Part shown: positions 1 to 9,624 of the stretch, in pieces
Layout: each line of letters opens with the position of its first letter
Numbering within the stretch: position 1 is the first letter of the stretch
DNA from: VRUE01 sp040879985
GTDB taxonomy: Bacteria; Actinomycetota; Thermoleophilia; Solirubrobacterales; 70-9
Direction of reading: 5' to 3'
Length of the DNA stretch: 64,000 bases
Assembly (NCBI GenBank): GCA_040879985.1
Contig: JBBDJH010000016.1
Span: 1 to 64,000 of the forward strand
Notes under the pieces: model-generated
What the model saw: the letters and a program-made list of their open reading frames with translations, nothing else
Told to the model about the DNA's origin: nothing
The model's database searches: none
Made by a program: the position numbers and the translations under genes

Positions 1-23
1 ACCCGCACGTCCGGTGGTGTGGG

Positions 24-48
24 AGGGGCGGGGGTAAGCCCCGCCCCT
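24..48. repeat. GC-rich perfect hairpin at window start
   Basis: A perfect 10-bp inverted repeat (24-33 pairs with 39-48, AGGGGCGGGG) with a 5-nt loop. There is no T-run after it, so a simple intrinsic terminator is not evident. It may belong to a larger element cut by the window edge. Confidence 0.55.
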
Positions 49-65
49 ACCCGATACCCACTTTT

Positions 66-96
66 CGTCTGGACGTATGGCCGATACGTCCAGGCG
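66..96. repeat. 13-bp inverted repeat upstream of pilus genes
   Basis: Positions 66-78 pair with 84-96 (one G:T wobble) around the loop GGCCG. It lies about 75 nt upstream of the first pilin-like gene and could be an operator or leader hairpin of the pilus operon. Bases 97-170 show no other recognisable signal. Confidence 0.5.
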
Positions 97-170
97 TGCG
101 CGCTTGCGGGCGACCTTTGCGGGTATTTCGCTCAAGCCGGAGCCCGCTTCGTTCGATGAGAGGCATGGCT

Positions 171-1565
171 ATGCGTGATCGCGATCCCTCCTCCTCGCTC
201 CGCCTCGCCCTGCGCCGCCGCGCCGCGAGCCTGCGCAGCCGCCTCGCCTCCGAGGCCGGCTTCGCCGTCCCCACCGTGACGCTGATGCTCGTCGCCGCGC
301 TCGGCATGGCCGGGGTCGCGGTCTCGACCTCGATCCAGAGCCAGGGCGGCGTCGTCCGTGACCAGGAGACGAAGACGGCGCTGGCGGTTGCCGAGTCCGG
401 CGCCGACCAGGCGCTGCTGCAGTACAACCGCCACGGGCTCGCGTCGGAATCCAATCCCTGCGAACCCGTCAGCGCGAGCGGTCCCGACGCCGAAGGGTGG
501 TGCGAACCGGTCACGGGAATCGGCGTGAACGGCGGCGCCGTCACCTACCACGTCAAGCCCGACGCCGGCGGCGGTGAGCTGGAGATCGTCTCGGTCGGCA
601 CGTTCGACGAGGTGACGCGCCGCGTCCACATCTCCTCCAGCTCCTCCAGCGGCCAGGACATCTTCCTCGGCGCGACCGTCCAGTCCACGGACGGGATCGC
701 GCTGGACTCCAACGCGGAGATCCACGCCGGCACCGCCACCAACGGCGACATCACCATGGGCCCCAACGCCAGGCAGTGCGGCGTGGCGAGCGTCGGCATC
801 GGCAAACAGCTGACCGGTGACGGCTACTTCTCGGACATCGATTGCGAAACTTCGGGGGGCACTCCGATCGAAGACGAAATCAGCCTCCCCCCCGTCAACC
901 AGGGCGACGCGCCGACCAGCAACGACAACGACCGCTTCTTCGAACAGGACCTGATCAGCGGCAAGAAGAAAGACGCCTGCTGGGACGGGTTCGATGGCAA
1001 CGGCAACGAAGGCTCGTGCGGCCCGCGAGAGCTGCTGATCGACAGCAACAGCTCGGTGACGCTGGGCGGCTCCGTCTACAGCTTCTGCAAGCTGACCCTG
1101 AAGAGCAACAGCTCGCTCTACATCGCCGCGGGCGCGGAAGTGACGATCTACTTCGACTCGCCGGAGGCCTGCGGCTACGAAGACGGGGAAACGCAGCTCG
1201 AACTGCTGTCCAACTCGCGGATCACCTCCGCCGACGGCGAGCCGGTCAACGTCTCGCTGCTCTTCGTCGGCTCGCCGAACCTCGCCACCGAGATCCTCCT
1301 CAACAGCAACACCTCGGTCGACGGCCCCTGCGAGCAGAACTTCGTCGTCTACGCCCCCTACGCCGACATCGAGCTGAACAGCAACACGAAGTTCTGCGGC
1401 GGCTTGGCGGGCAAGACGGTTCACCTCGACTCCAACGCCCAGGCCTGGACGAGCAGCGGGATCGAAAGCTGGACGCTGCCCAACACCGCTCCCCACTACG
1501 TGGTCGACCGGTTCGTCGATTGCACCGCCACCGACGTGACCGGCGCGCCCGACGAAGGGTGCTGA
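171..1565 (+). CDS. PilX-like minor pilin with repeat-rich C-terminal domain
   Basis: About 464 aa. After a short basic N-terminus comes 'EAGFAVPTVTLMLVAALGM', one hydrophobic helix resembling the N-terminal segment of PilX-type pilus assembly proteins. The next stretch (AVAESGADQALLQY) is typical of these proteins. The C-terminal part repeats Asn/Ser-rich units (DSNAEI, SNSSVTL, SNSSLYI, LNSNTSV, LNSNTKF, LDSNAQA) at regular spacing, suggesting a beta-solenoid, and is rich in Cys. I chose the ATG at 171 because GAGAGG precedes it by 7 nt; GTG 96 and ATG 156/165 are also in frame. It begins a run of three pilin-like genes ending in the prepilin peptidase. The pilus role rests on context and the helix. 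Confidence 0.75.
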   Translation: MRDRDPSSSLRLALRRRAASLRSRLASEAGFAVPTVTLMLVAALGMAGVAVSTSIQSQGGVVRDQETKTALAVAESGADQALLQYNRHGLASESNPCEPVSASGPDAEGWCEPVTGIGVNGGAVTYHVKPDAGGGELEIVSVGTFDEVTRRVHISSSSSSGQDIFLGATVQSTDGIALDSNAEIHAGTATNGDITMGPNARQCGVASVGIGKQLTGDGYFSDIDCETSGGTPIEDEISLPPVNQGDAPTSNDNDRFFEQDLISGKKKDACWDGFDGNGNEGSCGPRELLIDSNSSVTLGGSVYSFCKLTLKSNSSLYIAAGAEVTIYFDSPEACGYEDGETQLELLSNSRITSADGEPVNVSLLFVGSPNLATEILLNSNTSVDGPCEQNFVVYAPYADIELNSNTKFCGGLAGKTVHLDSNAQAWTSSGIESWTLPNTAPHYVVDRFVDCTATDVTGAPDEGC

Positions 1566-1567
1566 GG

Positions 1568-2128
1568 GTGGGGTCGATCGGCGACACCGCCGGGGCGCCG
1601 CGCCGGGCGGAGCAGGGGTACACCCTGATCGAGCTGCTCGTCGCCGCGACCGTGGGCATGGTCGTGCTCGGCGGCGCGGTGACGATCTTCCTCGGCGCCG
1701 TGCGCAGCGAGCCGCGCACCGCCTCCAAGGTGACGGCGATCCAGCAGGGCAGGGTCGCGGTCGAGCGGATCACGCGCGAGCTGCGCCAGGGGCTGGACGT
1801 GCCCACCGCGACCGCCGGCGAACTGGCTGTCGTGACCTACGTCAAGCAGTCGTCCTGCGGCGGCTCGCCCGCCGACACCTCGATCGCCTGCCGCGTCACC
1901 TACACCTGCACGGCGGGCGAATGCTCGCGCACGGTCGCGCAGCCCGACGGCAGCTCTCCCGGGGCGGCGACGCAGGTCGTCAGCGGCCTCTCCTCGACCG
2001 AAGTGTTCAGCTACTCGCCCAGCGCCGCCGAACCGGCCTACGTCGACGTCGCGCTCTCGTTCACCGCGCGGGAGGGCGGGCCGGTCGCGATCGCCGACGG
2101 CGTCGCCCTGCGCAACGGGGGATCGTGA
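1568..2128 (+). CDS. PilW-like prepilin / type II secretion pseudopilin
   Basis: About 186 aa, GTG start 2 nt after the previous stop, so translationally linked. The N-terminus holds a canonical type III prepilin signal: basic leader, then 'QGYTLIELLVAATVGMVVLG', with Gly before the cleavage site, the conserved Glu at mature position 5, and a hydrophobic helix. 'QQGRVAVERITRELRQG' after the helix is typical of PilW/PulJ-type minor pilins. Several cysteines in the globular part (CGGS, IACR, YTCTAGEC) suggest extracytoplasmic disulfides. It should be processed by the peptidase at 3556-4302 and sit at the pilus tip or priming complex. Confidence 0.85.
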   Translation: MGSIGDTAGAPRRAEQGYTLIELLVAATVGMVVLGGAVTIFLGAVRSEPRTASKVTAIQQGRVAVERITRELRQGLDVPTATAGELAVVTYVKQSSCGGSPADTSIACRVTYTCTAGECSRTVAQPDGSSPGAATQVVSGLSSTEVFSYSPSAAEPAYVDVALSFTAREGGPVAIADGVALRNGGS

Positions 2129-3522
2129 TCGCGGCGGTGAGAGACAGGGTCGCGGCGCGGCTCGGCGGCGCGGAGACCGGCCTGACCGTGGTCGAGGTGA
2201 TCGTCGCCGGGGTGATCCTCGTGGTCGGCAGCCTCGGCGTGCTCGGCATGGTCGACACCGCCAGCCGCAACACCTTCCGCGCCGAGCAGAGCCAGCTGCT
2301 CAACAACGTCCTGCAGCGCGAGATGGAGGAGATTAAGGCGCTGCCCTACGGCCAGCTCGGGCTGGAAACGATGCCGTCGCAGGAAAGTGGAGCGAACAAC
2401 CCCAACGCGCGCGTCTCCGGCACCGCCTTCGACACTAATCGCGGCGAAGGGACCGCGCTGAAGCCGATGATCTCCGGCGGCAGCCTCGCATCCGGTCCCG
2501 AGCCCTTCCAGGTCGAGGACGTCAAAGGCACGCTCTACCGCTACGTCGTCTGGGACAACTGCCCCGGCACGACCTGCACCGACGGCGAGCACCTGAAGCG
2601 CGCGATCGTGGTTGCGAAGCTCGACTCGACCGCTTCCGGCGGCAGCGAGCGCCGCTACCAGGAAATCCAGGGTCAGCTGGTCGACCCCGACGCGGAACCG
2701 GCGGAAAACCCCGGCCCGGCACCGGGCGGGGGGACGGTGACGCCGTGGCTCCTCTGGCTGACCGACACGACCTGTGACAGGGCCGAACCGAAAACGCCGC
2801 TGGAAAGGGCGGAAGAGGGCGACCACCTGGCGCACAACACCCGCGGCGCCTGCGCCAGCGGCCTCCAGGCGGGCATCGTCCCCGGCGCCCCGGACCTGCT
2901 CTGGCCCGCGGCGCCGCCGCTCTCGGACGAGACGCCCGTCTACGACTACGCGACCGACATCGAGCCGAAAGTCGACCCCGACCTCGACAAGGGCCTGCAG
3001 GTGATGGTGGGCGACGAATGCGCCGCGATGCCCGCCACCGAAGTGGCGACGGTGCAGGACAGCGACGAAAACATGTTCCGGAAGCTGCACAAGTGGGTCA
3101 CCCCGCCGATCTCCAACGGAGCGACCGACCTGAAGCTGACCGGGGAGGCGACCGTCAGCCTCTGGACGCAGTCGATCGAAAGAGGCGTCTACCCGGTGAC
3201 GATCTGCGTCTGGCTCTTCGTGCGGGAAGCCGGCGCCGACACCGCGGTCGTCAGGCCACTCGAAAGCCTCACGTATTTCACCTACGCCGAGTCGCCCTGG
3301 CCCAGCTCCGGCTGGACGGAGATCACCGTCTCGATGAGCTTCAAAGACGCCGAAAGCGGCGGCGAGGTCGCGCTGCCGCCCGGCTCGCGCCTCGGGCTGG
3401 CGCTCAGCGTCGACAAAATCGACGAAGAACTGGGCAGCGGCATCCAGATCCTCTACGACGAGCCCAGCTTCGACAGCCGCATCCAGCTCAACACGACCGG
3501 CACGCTGCCGACGTGGCCCTGA
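2125..3522 (+). CDS. PilV-like minor pilin with long C-terminal domain
   Basis: About 465 aa. The GTG start overlaps the preceding TGA in a GTGA arrangement, indicating coupled translation. 'TGLTVVEVIVAGVILVVGSL' is a prepilin cleavage motif plus helix, followed by 'LNNVLQREMEEIKALPYGQL', characteristic of PilV/type IV minor pilins. The remaining ~380 aa are far longer than in common PilV. From about residue 230 the chain has a Pro/Gly linker and then a beta-rich region (KLTGEATVSLW, GLALSVDKI) that may be a carbohydrate- or surface-binding jelly-roll. That domain assignment is only a guess. Confidence 0.8.
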   Translation: MIAAVRDRVAARLGGAETGLTVVEVIVAGVILVVGSLGVLGMVDTASRNTFRAEQSQLLNNVLQREMEEIKALPYGQLGLETMPSQESGANNPNARVSGTAFDTNRGEGTALKPMISGGSLASGPEPFQVEDVKGTLYRYVVWDNCPGTTCTDGEHLKRAIVVAKLDSTASGGSERRYQEIQGQLVDPDAEPAENPGPAPGGGTVTPWLLWLTDTTCDRAEPKTPLERAEEGDHLAHNTRGACASGLQAGIVPGAPDLLWPAAPPLSDETPVYDYATDIEPKVDPDLDKGLQVMVGDECAAMPATEVATVQDSDENMFRKLHKWVTPPISNGATDLKLTGEATVSLWTQSIERGVYPVTICVWLFVREAGADTAVVRPLESLTYFTYAESPWPSSGWTEITVSMSFKDAESGGEVALPPGSRLGLALSVDKIDEELGSGIQILYDEPSFDSRIQLNTTGTLPTWP

Positions 3523-3555
3523 GCGGCCGCTCGCGTCCTTAATCTGCGGCAGGCG

Positions 3556-4302
3556 ATGGCGGCGATCCTCTTCTTCCCGGTCGGGCTGCTGATCGGCAGC
3601 TTCGTCACCGTCGTCGCCCACCGGGTGCCGCGCGGCGAATCGGTGGTGGGGGGGCGGTCGCACTGTCCCGCCTGCGGCGCCCAGATCGCCGCCTACGACA
3701 ACGTGCCGGTGCTCTCCTGGCTGCTGCTGCGGGGGCGGGCGCGCTGCTGCGGGGCGCCGATTTCGCCGCGCTACCCGCTGACCGAGCTGACGCTCGGCGT
3801 CCTCTATGCGGCCACGGCGGTCGTTCTCTGGGACGAGCCGGGGGAGGTGGCGCTGAGCCTGGTCTTCGTGACGATGCTGCTGGCGATCACCCTGACCGAC
3901 CTCGAGCGGCGGATCATCCCCAACAAGATCCTGATCGTCGCCGCGGTCATCGGCGTGGCGATCGCCGCCGCCACCGACCCCGGCAGCCTGCCGGAGCGGG
4001 TGATCGCCGCGGCCGCCGCCGGCGGGCTGCTGTTCGCCGCCGCCCTCGCCTACCCGCGCGGCATGGGCCTGGGCGACGTCAAGCTGGCGGCGACGATGGG
4101 CCTCTTCCTCGGCCGCGACGTGGCGCCGGCATTGTTCGTCGCCCTGCTCGCCGGCTCGTTGGTCGGCTTGGCGCTGATCGCGAGGCACGGCGCCGAGGCC
4201 CGCAAGCGCGCAATTCCCTTCGGGCCATTTCTCGCCCTCGGCGGGGTCGTCGGCCTGCTTGCCGGCAACGAGCTGATTGAGTGGTATCTGGGCACGTTCT
4301 GA
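3556..4302 (+). CDS. pilD: Prepilin peptidase / N-methyltransferase (A24)
   Basis: 248-aa polytopic membrane aspartyl protease that cleaves prepilin leaders and methylates the new N-terminus. It shows the N-terminal 'GSFVTVVAHRVPRGESVV' signature, a Cys cluster (HCPAC at 36-40 and RCCG at 63-66, slightly rearranged from the usual CxxC pair), and both catalytic aspartates: D115 in 'TDLERRIIP' and D174 in 'GMGLGDVKL'. It follows the three minor pilins directly and so completes a processing module. A TAATCT hexamer 10 nt before the ATG could be its own -10 box. Confidence 0.95.
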   Translation: MAAILFFPVGLLIGSFVTVVAHRVPRGESVVGGRSHCPACGAQIAAYDNVPVLSWLLLRGRARCCGAPISPRYPLTELTLGVLYAATAVVLWDEPGEVALSLVFVTMLLAITLTDLERRIIPNKILIVAAVIGVAIAAATDPGSLPERVIAAAAAGGLLFAAALAYPRGMGLGDVKLAATMGLFLGRDVAPALFVALLAGSLVGLALIARHGAEARKRAIPFGPFLALGGVVGLLAGNELIEWYLGTF

Positions 4303-4305
4303 CCT

Positions 4306-4351
4306 CGATCGCAGCATTTTCCGGCCCATGGCCAGGAAAATGCTGCGATCG
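4306..4351. repeat. GATCGCAG palindromic repeat, copy 1
   Basis: Perfect 17-bp arms (4306-4322, CGATCGCAGCATTTTCC, against 4335-4351) around a 12-nt loop that is itself nearly palindromic. It lies 4 nt after the pilD stop. Related copies are at 19063-19102, 19726-19767 and 39153-39198. Confidence 0.85.
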
Positions 4352-4398
4352 GCCGGGCCCGGCGACACCGCGCCCTAGATCGTCCGTCCAGGTTCTCC

Positions 4399-4436
4399 TA
4401 TAAATGAGTAGTTGCAGGGCGAAAGTTCTGCGCCCT
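4399..4436 (+). promoter_or_regulatory. Probable -10 box and leader hairpin of pilM
   Basis: TATAAA at 4399-4404 looks like a -10 box, with no clear -35. Transcription from it would start near 4411, so the ATG at 4404 would not be in the mRNA. The predicted leader carries a 6-bp hairpin (AGGGCG 4416-4421 with CGCCCT 4431-4436) followed by TTTCT. Confidence 0.4.
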
Positions 4437-4457
4437 TTCTGTCGATGCAGGGGGAGC

Positions 4458-5603
<1,146 letters not shown>

Positions 5604-5608
5604 GCCGG

Positions 5609-6382
5609 ATGCGCCCGATAAACCTGATCCCACCCGAGCAGCGCCGCGGCGAGCACGCGCCGCTGCGCAGCGGGCCGTTCGCCTACATCCTCGTCGGCGC
5701 CCTGGTCGCGGTGCTGGCCGGCGTGACGGCGCTGGTCCTGGTCGGCAACCAGATCTCCGAACGTGAAAGCGAGGTGGCGACGCTGGAAGCCGAAGACCGT
5801 GCCGAAGCCGCTCGCGCGGAGCGACTTGCCGCCTTCACCAACTTCCGCAATCTCAGCGAACAGCGCGCCGAGACCGTCGCCAGCCTCGCCGACAGCCGCT
5901 TCGACTGGGAGCGGGTGATGCGCGAGCTCTCACTCGTCCTTCCCAACGACGCCTGGCTGACCAACCTCACGGCGAGCGCGGGGAGCGGCGCGGACGGTGG
6001 CTCGGGCGGCGGATCCGGCCTGCGTGGTGCGGTGCTGGGCCCTGCGCTGGAGCTGAGCGGCTGCGCCACCGGCCAGGAAGCGGTTGCCCGCTTCGTCACC
6101 GTCCTGAAGGACATCGACGGGGTCACTCGCGTCGGCGTGGCGTCGTCTGAATTGGGCGCCGAAAGCAGCGGCGGGGGCGGCGGTGGAGGGTCCGGCGGCG
6201 ATGAGTGCCGGACGCGCGAATTCATCGCCAAGTTCGAGATCGTCGTCGCCTTCGACGCGGCCCCGGTCCCGCCGAGCGCCTCCTCCGAAGCGGCCCCGGT
6301 CCCGGTCGCCGAAGAGTCCGAAGACTCCGGCGACACCTCGTCTGAGGCGTCGAGCGAGTCTGAAGAAAGCGAAGGCGGCTGA
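5609..6382 (+). CDS. pilN: Type IV pilus assembly protein PilN
   Basis: 257-aa bitopic membrane protein. The N-terminus 'MRPINLIPPEQRR' is the INLLP motif through which PilN contacts PilM. One TM helix (about residues 25-48) follows, then a coiled coil (SEREVATLEAEDRAEAA region) and a periplasm-equivalent domain with 'LPNDAWLTNLTAS'. Two Gly/Ser-rich inserts and a Ser/Glu-rich acidic tail (about 35 residues) are longer than in proteobacterial PilN and are probably disordered. It lies between pilM and pilO with almost no spacing. Confidence 0.93.
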   Translation: MRPINLIPPEQRRGEHAPLRSGPFAYILVGALVAVLAGVTALVLVGNQISERESEVATLEAEDRAEAARAERLAAFTNFRNLSEQRAETVASLADSRFDWERVMRELSLVLPNDAWLTNLTASAGSGADGGSGGGSGLRGAVLGPALELSGCATGQEAVARFVTVLKDIDGVTRVGVASSELGAESSGGGGGGGSGGDECRTREFIAKFEIVVAFDAAPVPPSASSEAAPVPVAEESEDSGDTSSEASSESEESEGG

Positions 6383-6383
6383 G

Positions 6384-7136
6384 ATGACGTCGAACAACAA
6401 GTTGATCGCCGCGGTGCTCGCCATCGCCGTCCTCGCCTTCGTCTTCTGGTCGCAACTGCTCAGCCCGAAGCGCGAGGAAGCGCGCGAGCTGGCTACCCAG
6501 GTCGAGCAGCTCGAGGCCTCGCTGGCACAGCACAAGGCGGAAGTCGTCGAGGCCGAAGAGGCGCGGCAGGAATTCCCCGTCGAGTACCAGCGCCTGGTCG
6601 TGCTCGGCAAGGCCGTGCCGGGCGATGACGACATCGCTTCGCTGCTCGTGCAGATGAACCGGATCTCGGACGCCGCGGGCGGCACCTTTCAGAACATCCA
6701 GTTGAGCGCCTCCGGGGGCGGTGAAGCGGCGAGCCCAGCGCCCGCGGCCGAAGCCGGCACGCCGGCCTCGGCGACCGAGGTATCGGCCTCGCTGCTGCCG
6801 CTTGGCGCGTCGGTCGGGCCGGCGGGGCTCGCGGTGATGCCCTACGAGGTCACCTTCGACGGCGACTTCTTCGAGATCGCCGACTTCATCAAGGGGCTCG
6901 ACTCGCTGGTCAAGACGAAGGACGAAGAGGTCACGGTCGACGGTCGCCTGGTCACTATCGACGGCTTCTCGCTCGAGGCCGACTCGAAGGTCGGATTCCC
7001 CGCGCTGCAGGCGAGCTTCTCCCTGACCACCTACCTGACCCCGCCCGACGAGGGCGTGACCGCCGGGGCGTCGCCGAGCTCCCCCGGCGTAGTCACGGCG
7101 GAACCGGCGGCGGCGAACCTGGGAGGCACGCCATGA
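6384..7136 (+). CDS. pilO: Type IV pilus assembly protein PilO
   Basis: About 250 aa, ATG just after the pilN stop. It has a short cytoplasmic N-terminus, one TM helix (residues 6-24), a coiled coil (REEARELATQVEQLEASLAQ), then the ferredoxin-like PilO fold: 'VPGDDDIASLLVQMNRISDAAG' and 'YEVTFDGDFFEIADFIKGLDSL' are highly typical. PilO partners PilN in the alignment subcomplex linking the inner-membrane platform to the pilus machine. The C-terminal Ala/Pro/Gly-rich tail is variable. Confidence 0.92.
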   Translation: MTSNNKLIAAVLAIAVLAFVFWSQLLSPKREEARELATQVEQLEASLAQHKAEVVEAEEARQEFPVEYQRLVVLGKAVPGDDDIASLLVQMNRISDAAGGTFQNIQLSASGGGEAASPAPAAEAGTPASATEVSASLLPLGASVGPAGLAVMPYEVTFDGDFFEIADFIKGLDSLVKTKDEEVTVDGRLVTIDGFSLEADSKVGFPALQASFSLTTYLTPPDEGVTAGASPSSPGVVTAEPAAANLGGTP

Positions 7137-8134
7137 AGCGGCTTGGACCCGAGCTGAAGATGCCCGATCTGAAGGGCATGAAGAACCTGAAGGTCCCGCC
7201 TTTCGCGGCGGACGTCTACTACGACCTGCGCGATCGCCGGCTGCTGCCATTGGTGGCGCTGGTGGTGGTGGCGATCGCCGCCGTCCCCTTCCTGCTGGGG
7301 GGCGACGGGGACGAGCCGGCGCCGCCGGCGGCCGGCCCCACGGCGGCGCAGATCGAAGACGAAGTCGCCGGCGCCTCCCGGTTCACCGTCGTCGAGGCCC
7401 AGCCGGGCCTGCGCGACTACCGCAAGCGCCTGCGCAACCGGACTCCGACCAACCCCTTCAAGCAGCGCTACACGAGCCTGCCGGAGTCGGCGATGCTGAA
7501 GAGCACGACGCCCAGCTCGTCCTCTTCCGGCGAGGGTTCCTCATCTGAAGAGTCGGTGACGATCGAAGACGGGTCGACCACGGTCGAGGTCGAGCCCGGC
7601 GACTCGGGGGGCTCGGGTGGGGGCAAGCCGGACGGCTCCGGCGACGGCGGCAAGCCGGACCGCGGCTCGGGCGGCGGTACGCCCACGGGCAGCGGCCTCC
7701 GCCTGATCGAATTCCGCTTCAACATCCAGATCTCCCGTACGGAAGAGACCGCGGACGGCGGGCAGAAGATGGGCGAGCCCCAGGTGCGCCGCCGCGTGCG
7801 GACGCTGACCCAGCTTCCCGGCAAGAAGGCGCCGGTCGTCACCGTGGCCGGCGTCAATCTCCACAACGGCAAGGTCTTCTTCCTCGTCTCCGACGACGTC
7901 AGGTCGCTCGACGGCGAGTTCGTCTGCAAAACCCGCACCCCGGGCGGCATCTGCGAACTGCTCGAGATCGAACCCGGCTTCCCGCTCGAACTCGTCTACG
8001 GGCCGAACGAGGTGCGCTACCGGTTCAAGGTGATCAAGATCGACGCCGTCTGGGGCGGCAAGCCCGGCGCCGGCGCAAGCTCCACCCGCGCCGCCTTCGG
8101 CGGCCCGGCCCTGGACGCCCTGCCGGCCGGTTGA
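7133..8134 (+). CDS. Membrane-anchored protein at the PilP position of the pilus operon
   Basis: 333 aa; the ATG overlaps the pilO stop (ATGA), so it is co-translated. One TM helix (residues about 36-56) is followed by an Ala/Pro stretch, a helical segment (PGLRDYRKRLRNRTPTNPFKQRY), a Ser/Glu then Gly/Lys/Asp-rich linker (about 120-185), and a C-terminal beta-rich domain with two cysteines (FVCKTRTPGGICELL). The position after pilMNO matches pilP, but I see no convincing PilP lipoprotein signal or sequence motif, and actinobacteria with one membrane need no secretin link. It may be a cell-wall-spanning pilus guide. Confidence 0.7.
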   Translation: MKRLGPELKMPDLKGMKNLKVPPFAADVYYDLRDRRLLPLVALVVVAIAAVPFLLGGDGDEPAPPAAGPTAAQIEDEVAGASRFTVVEAQPGLRDYRKRLRNRTPTNPFKQRYTSLPESAMLKSTTPSSSSSGEGSSSEESVTIEDGSTTVEVEPGDSGGSGGGKPDGSGDGGKPDRGSGGGTPTGSGLRLIEFRFNIQISRTEETADGGQKMGEPQVRRRVRTLTQLPGKKAPVVTVAGVNLHNGKVFFLVSDDVRSLDGEFVCKTRTPGGICELLEIEPGFPLELVYGPNEVRYRFKVIKIDAVWGGKPGAGASSTRAAFGGPALDALPAG

Positions 8135-8285
8135 TTCAGGCGCCGGGGAGGCTTAGCTGCCGCGGGCGAACGGCGCACAGGGATGAGACATAAGAAGGGA
8201 CATTTGGTTTACCATCGTTGTCCTGTATAGTCCTGCAATGGCAGTATTCAAGCCAAATTGAAGGGACTTTCCAACGGACACTTTA
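8135..8285 (+). promoter_or_regulatory. AT-richer leader with probable promoter of the Fic gene
   Basis: This gap is clearly less GC-rich than its surroundings. TTGTCC near 8217 and TATAGT near 8226 precede the gene, and GAAGGGAC occurs twice (about 8195 and 8261). The compositional shift continues through the Fic gene. Confidence 0.35.
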
Positions 8286-9503
8286 ATGGACAAGCCAAGG
8301 GACTATACCGCGTCCCATCCCTGGATCACCTTCAAGCTCGACCTCGAACGCGCAACTTGGCAGTTCTGGAACCACATAGGCGAAGCGCATTCAAAGTGCC
8401 GCCATCTTGCGAGGACCCCACTCTCGCCCTCGATGGCGCGAGACATGGAACAGGTCTATCTGGCGAAGGGGGCGCGGGCGAGCGCTGCGATCGAGGGAAA
8501 CAGCCTGAATGAGGAGCAGGCTGTGGCCGCTGTCGAAGGAAAGCTGGAAGTGCCTGAAAGCCAGGAGTACTTAAAGCAAGAGCTTGAGAACGTCGTCGCC
8601 GCCCTGGCGGATATCGAAAGGGAGATCCATCAGACGGGCAGCTTTGATCTCTCTCCGGAGAGCATGTGTGAGTTCAATCGGAAAGTGCTGGAGGGCTTAG
8701 AGCTCGAGGACCATGTTGTGCCGGGGGAGTTCCGCACCCAGGGCATCGTTGTCGGAACGGTCTATAGGGGCGCGCCAGCCCAAGACTGCGACTACCTCGT
8801 TCGGGCCATGTGCGACTGGCTCAATGGGTCTGACTTCAGCTGCGACGGTGGGGACCATGCCACGGACTTCCTGTTTGCCGTGCTGAAGGCAGTCGTTGCC
8901 CATGTCTACATCGCCTGGATTCACCCGTTCGGGGATGGGAACGGTCGAACCGCCCGCTTGGTCGAGTTCGGCATCCTCGCCGCCGCCGGCGTTCCCTCCG
9001 TTGCCGCTCATCTGCTCTCAAATCACTACAACCAGACGCGCACGAACTACTACCGGCAGCTTGAGCACGCCTCGAAATCCGGCGGCGACTTGATTCCTCT
9101 TCTCACTTACGCCGCCAAGGGCTTCGTTGAGCAGCTCCAGCAGCAGCTCACCTCGGTTCACGACTGGATTCTTCAGGCCACGTGGACGAATTACGTCCAT
9201 TCGCTTTTCGCTGGCTCCACCGCCACGGCCAAAAGGCAGCGGGACCTCGTCTTGGCACTGCCCTCCGATGACTTCGTTCGAAGGGCGAACCTGACGGCAC
9301 TAACCCCAGGTCTGGCTGAGGCTTACGCAACCAAGAAAAGCAAGACCGTCACCCGCGACCTCAACTCACTTGAGCAGATGGGGCTGATCGAGCGTACGCC
9401 GAATGGGATTCGAGCGCGCAGGGAGATCATGCTTTCCTTCATGCCGCGTGTCGCTCCAGGCACCGAGAATGACCGAGGCGATCTTTTCCCAGCCATAGCG
9501 TGA
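8286..9503 (+). CDS. Fic-family AMPylase (class II, self-inhibited)
   Basis: 405 aa. The Fic core 'HPFGDGNGRTAR' (213-224) is intact, with the catalytic His and the Mg/phosphate-binding residues. 'SAAIEGN' at 66-72 fits the N-terminal inhibitory helix motif (S/T)xxxE(G/N), which places it in class II. The C-terminal ~120 aa end in a winged-helix-like segment (TVTRDLNSLEQMGLIERT), as in many standalone Fic/DUF4172-type proteins. Such enzymes transfer AMP (or another NMP) to protein Ser/Thr/Tyr hydroxyls; the target is unknown. Lower GC and altered codon use compared with both flanks suggest recent acquisition. No separate antitoxin gene is seen, in keeping with the internal inhibitory helix. 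Confidence 0.9.
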   Translation: MDKPRDYTASHPWITFKLDLERATWQFWNHIGEAHSKCRHLARTPLSPSMARDMEQVYLAKGARASAAIEGNSLNEEQAVAAVEGKLEVPESQEYLKQELENVVAALADIEREIHQTGSFDLSPESMCEFNRKVLEGLELEDHVVPGEFRTQGIVVGTVYRGAPAQDCDYLVRAMCDWLNGSDFSCDGGDHATDFLFAVLKAVVAHVYIAWIHPFGDGNGRTARLVEFGILAAAGVPSVAAHLLSNHYNQTRTNYYRQLEHASKSGGDLIPLLTYAAKGFVEQLQQQLTSVHDWILQATWTNYVHSLFAGSTATAKRQRDLVLALPSDDFVRRANLTALTPGLAEAYATKKSKTVTRDLNSLEQMGLIERTPNGIRARREIMLSFMPRVAPGTENDRGDLFPAIA

Positions 9504-9624
9504 TGGGGGGTCAGGGCAAGAATCGTGCGCTGCCACGCCCAAAACTTCAGTAAGTGAAGCCATGGCGCTAAACTGGCATTGGCGAGCCGATTTGAGCTAC
9601 CGCGGTTCGTCCCGAAGCAGCCAT

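Noticed and set aside
2038..4368. Long antisense open frame of 776 codons across the pilin and pilD region
   Set aside because: It runs opposite real genes with clear domains, and the translation is low-complexity Arg/Gly/Asp/Val sequence. In very GC-rich DNA such frames arise from the codon bias of the other strand.
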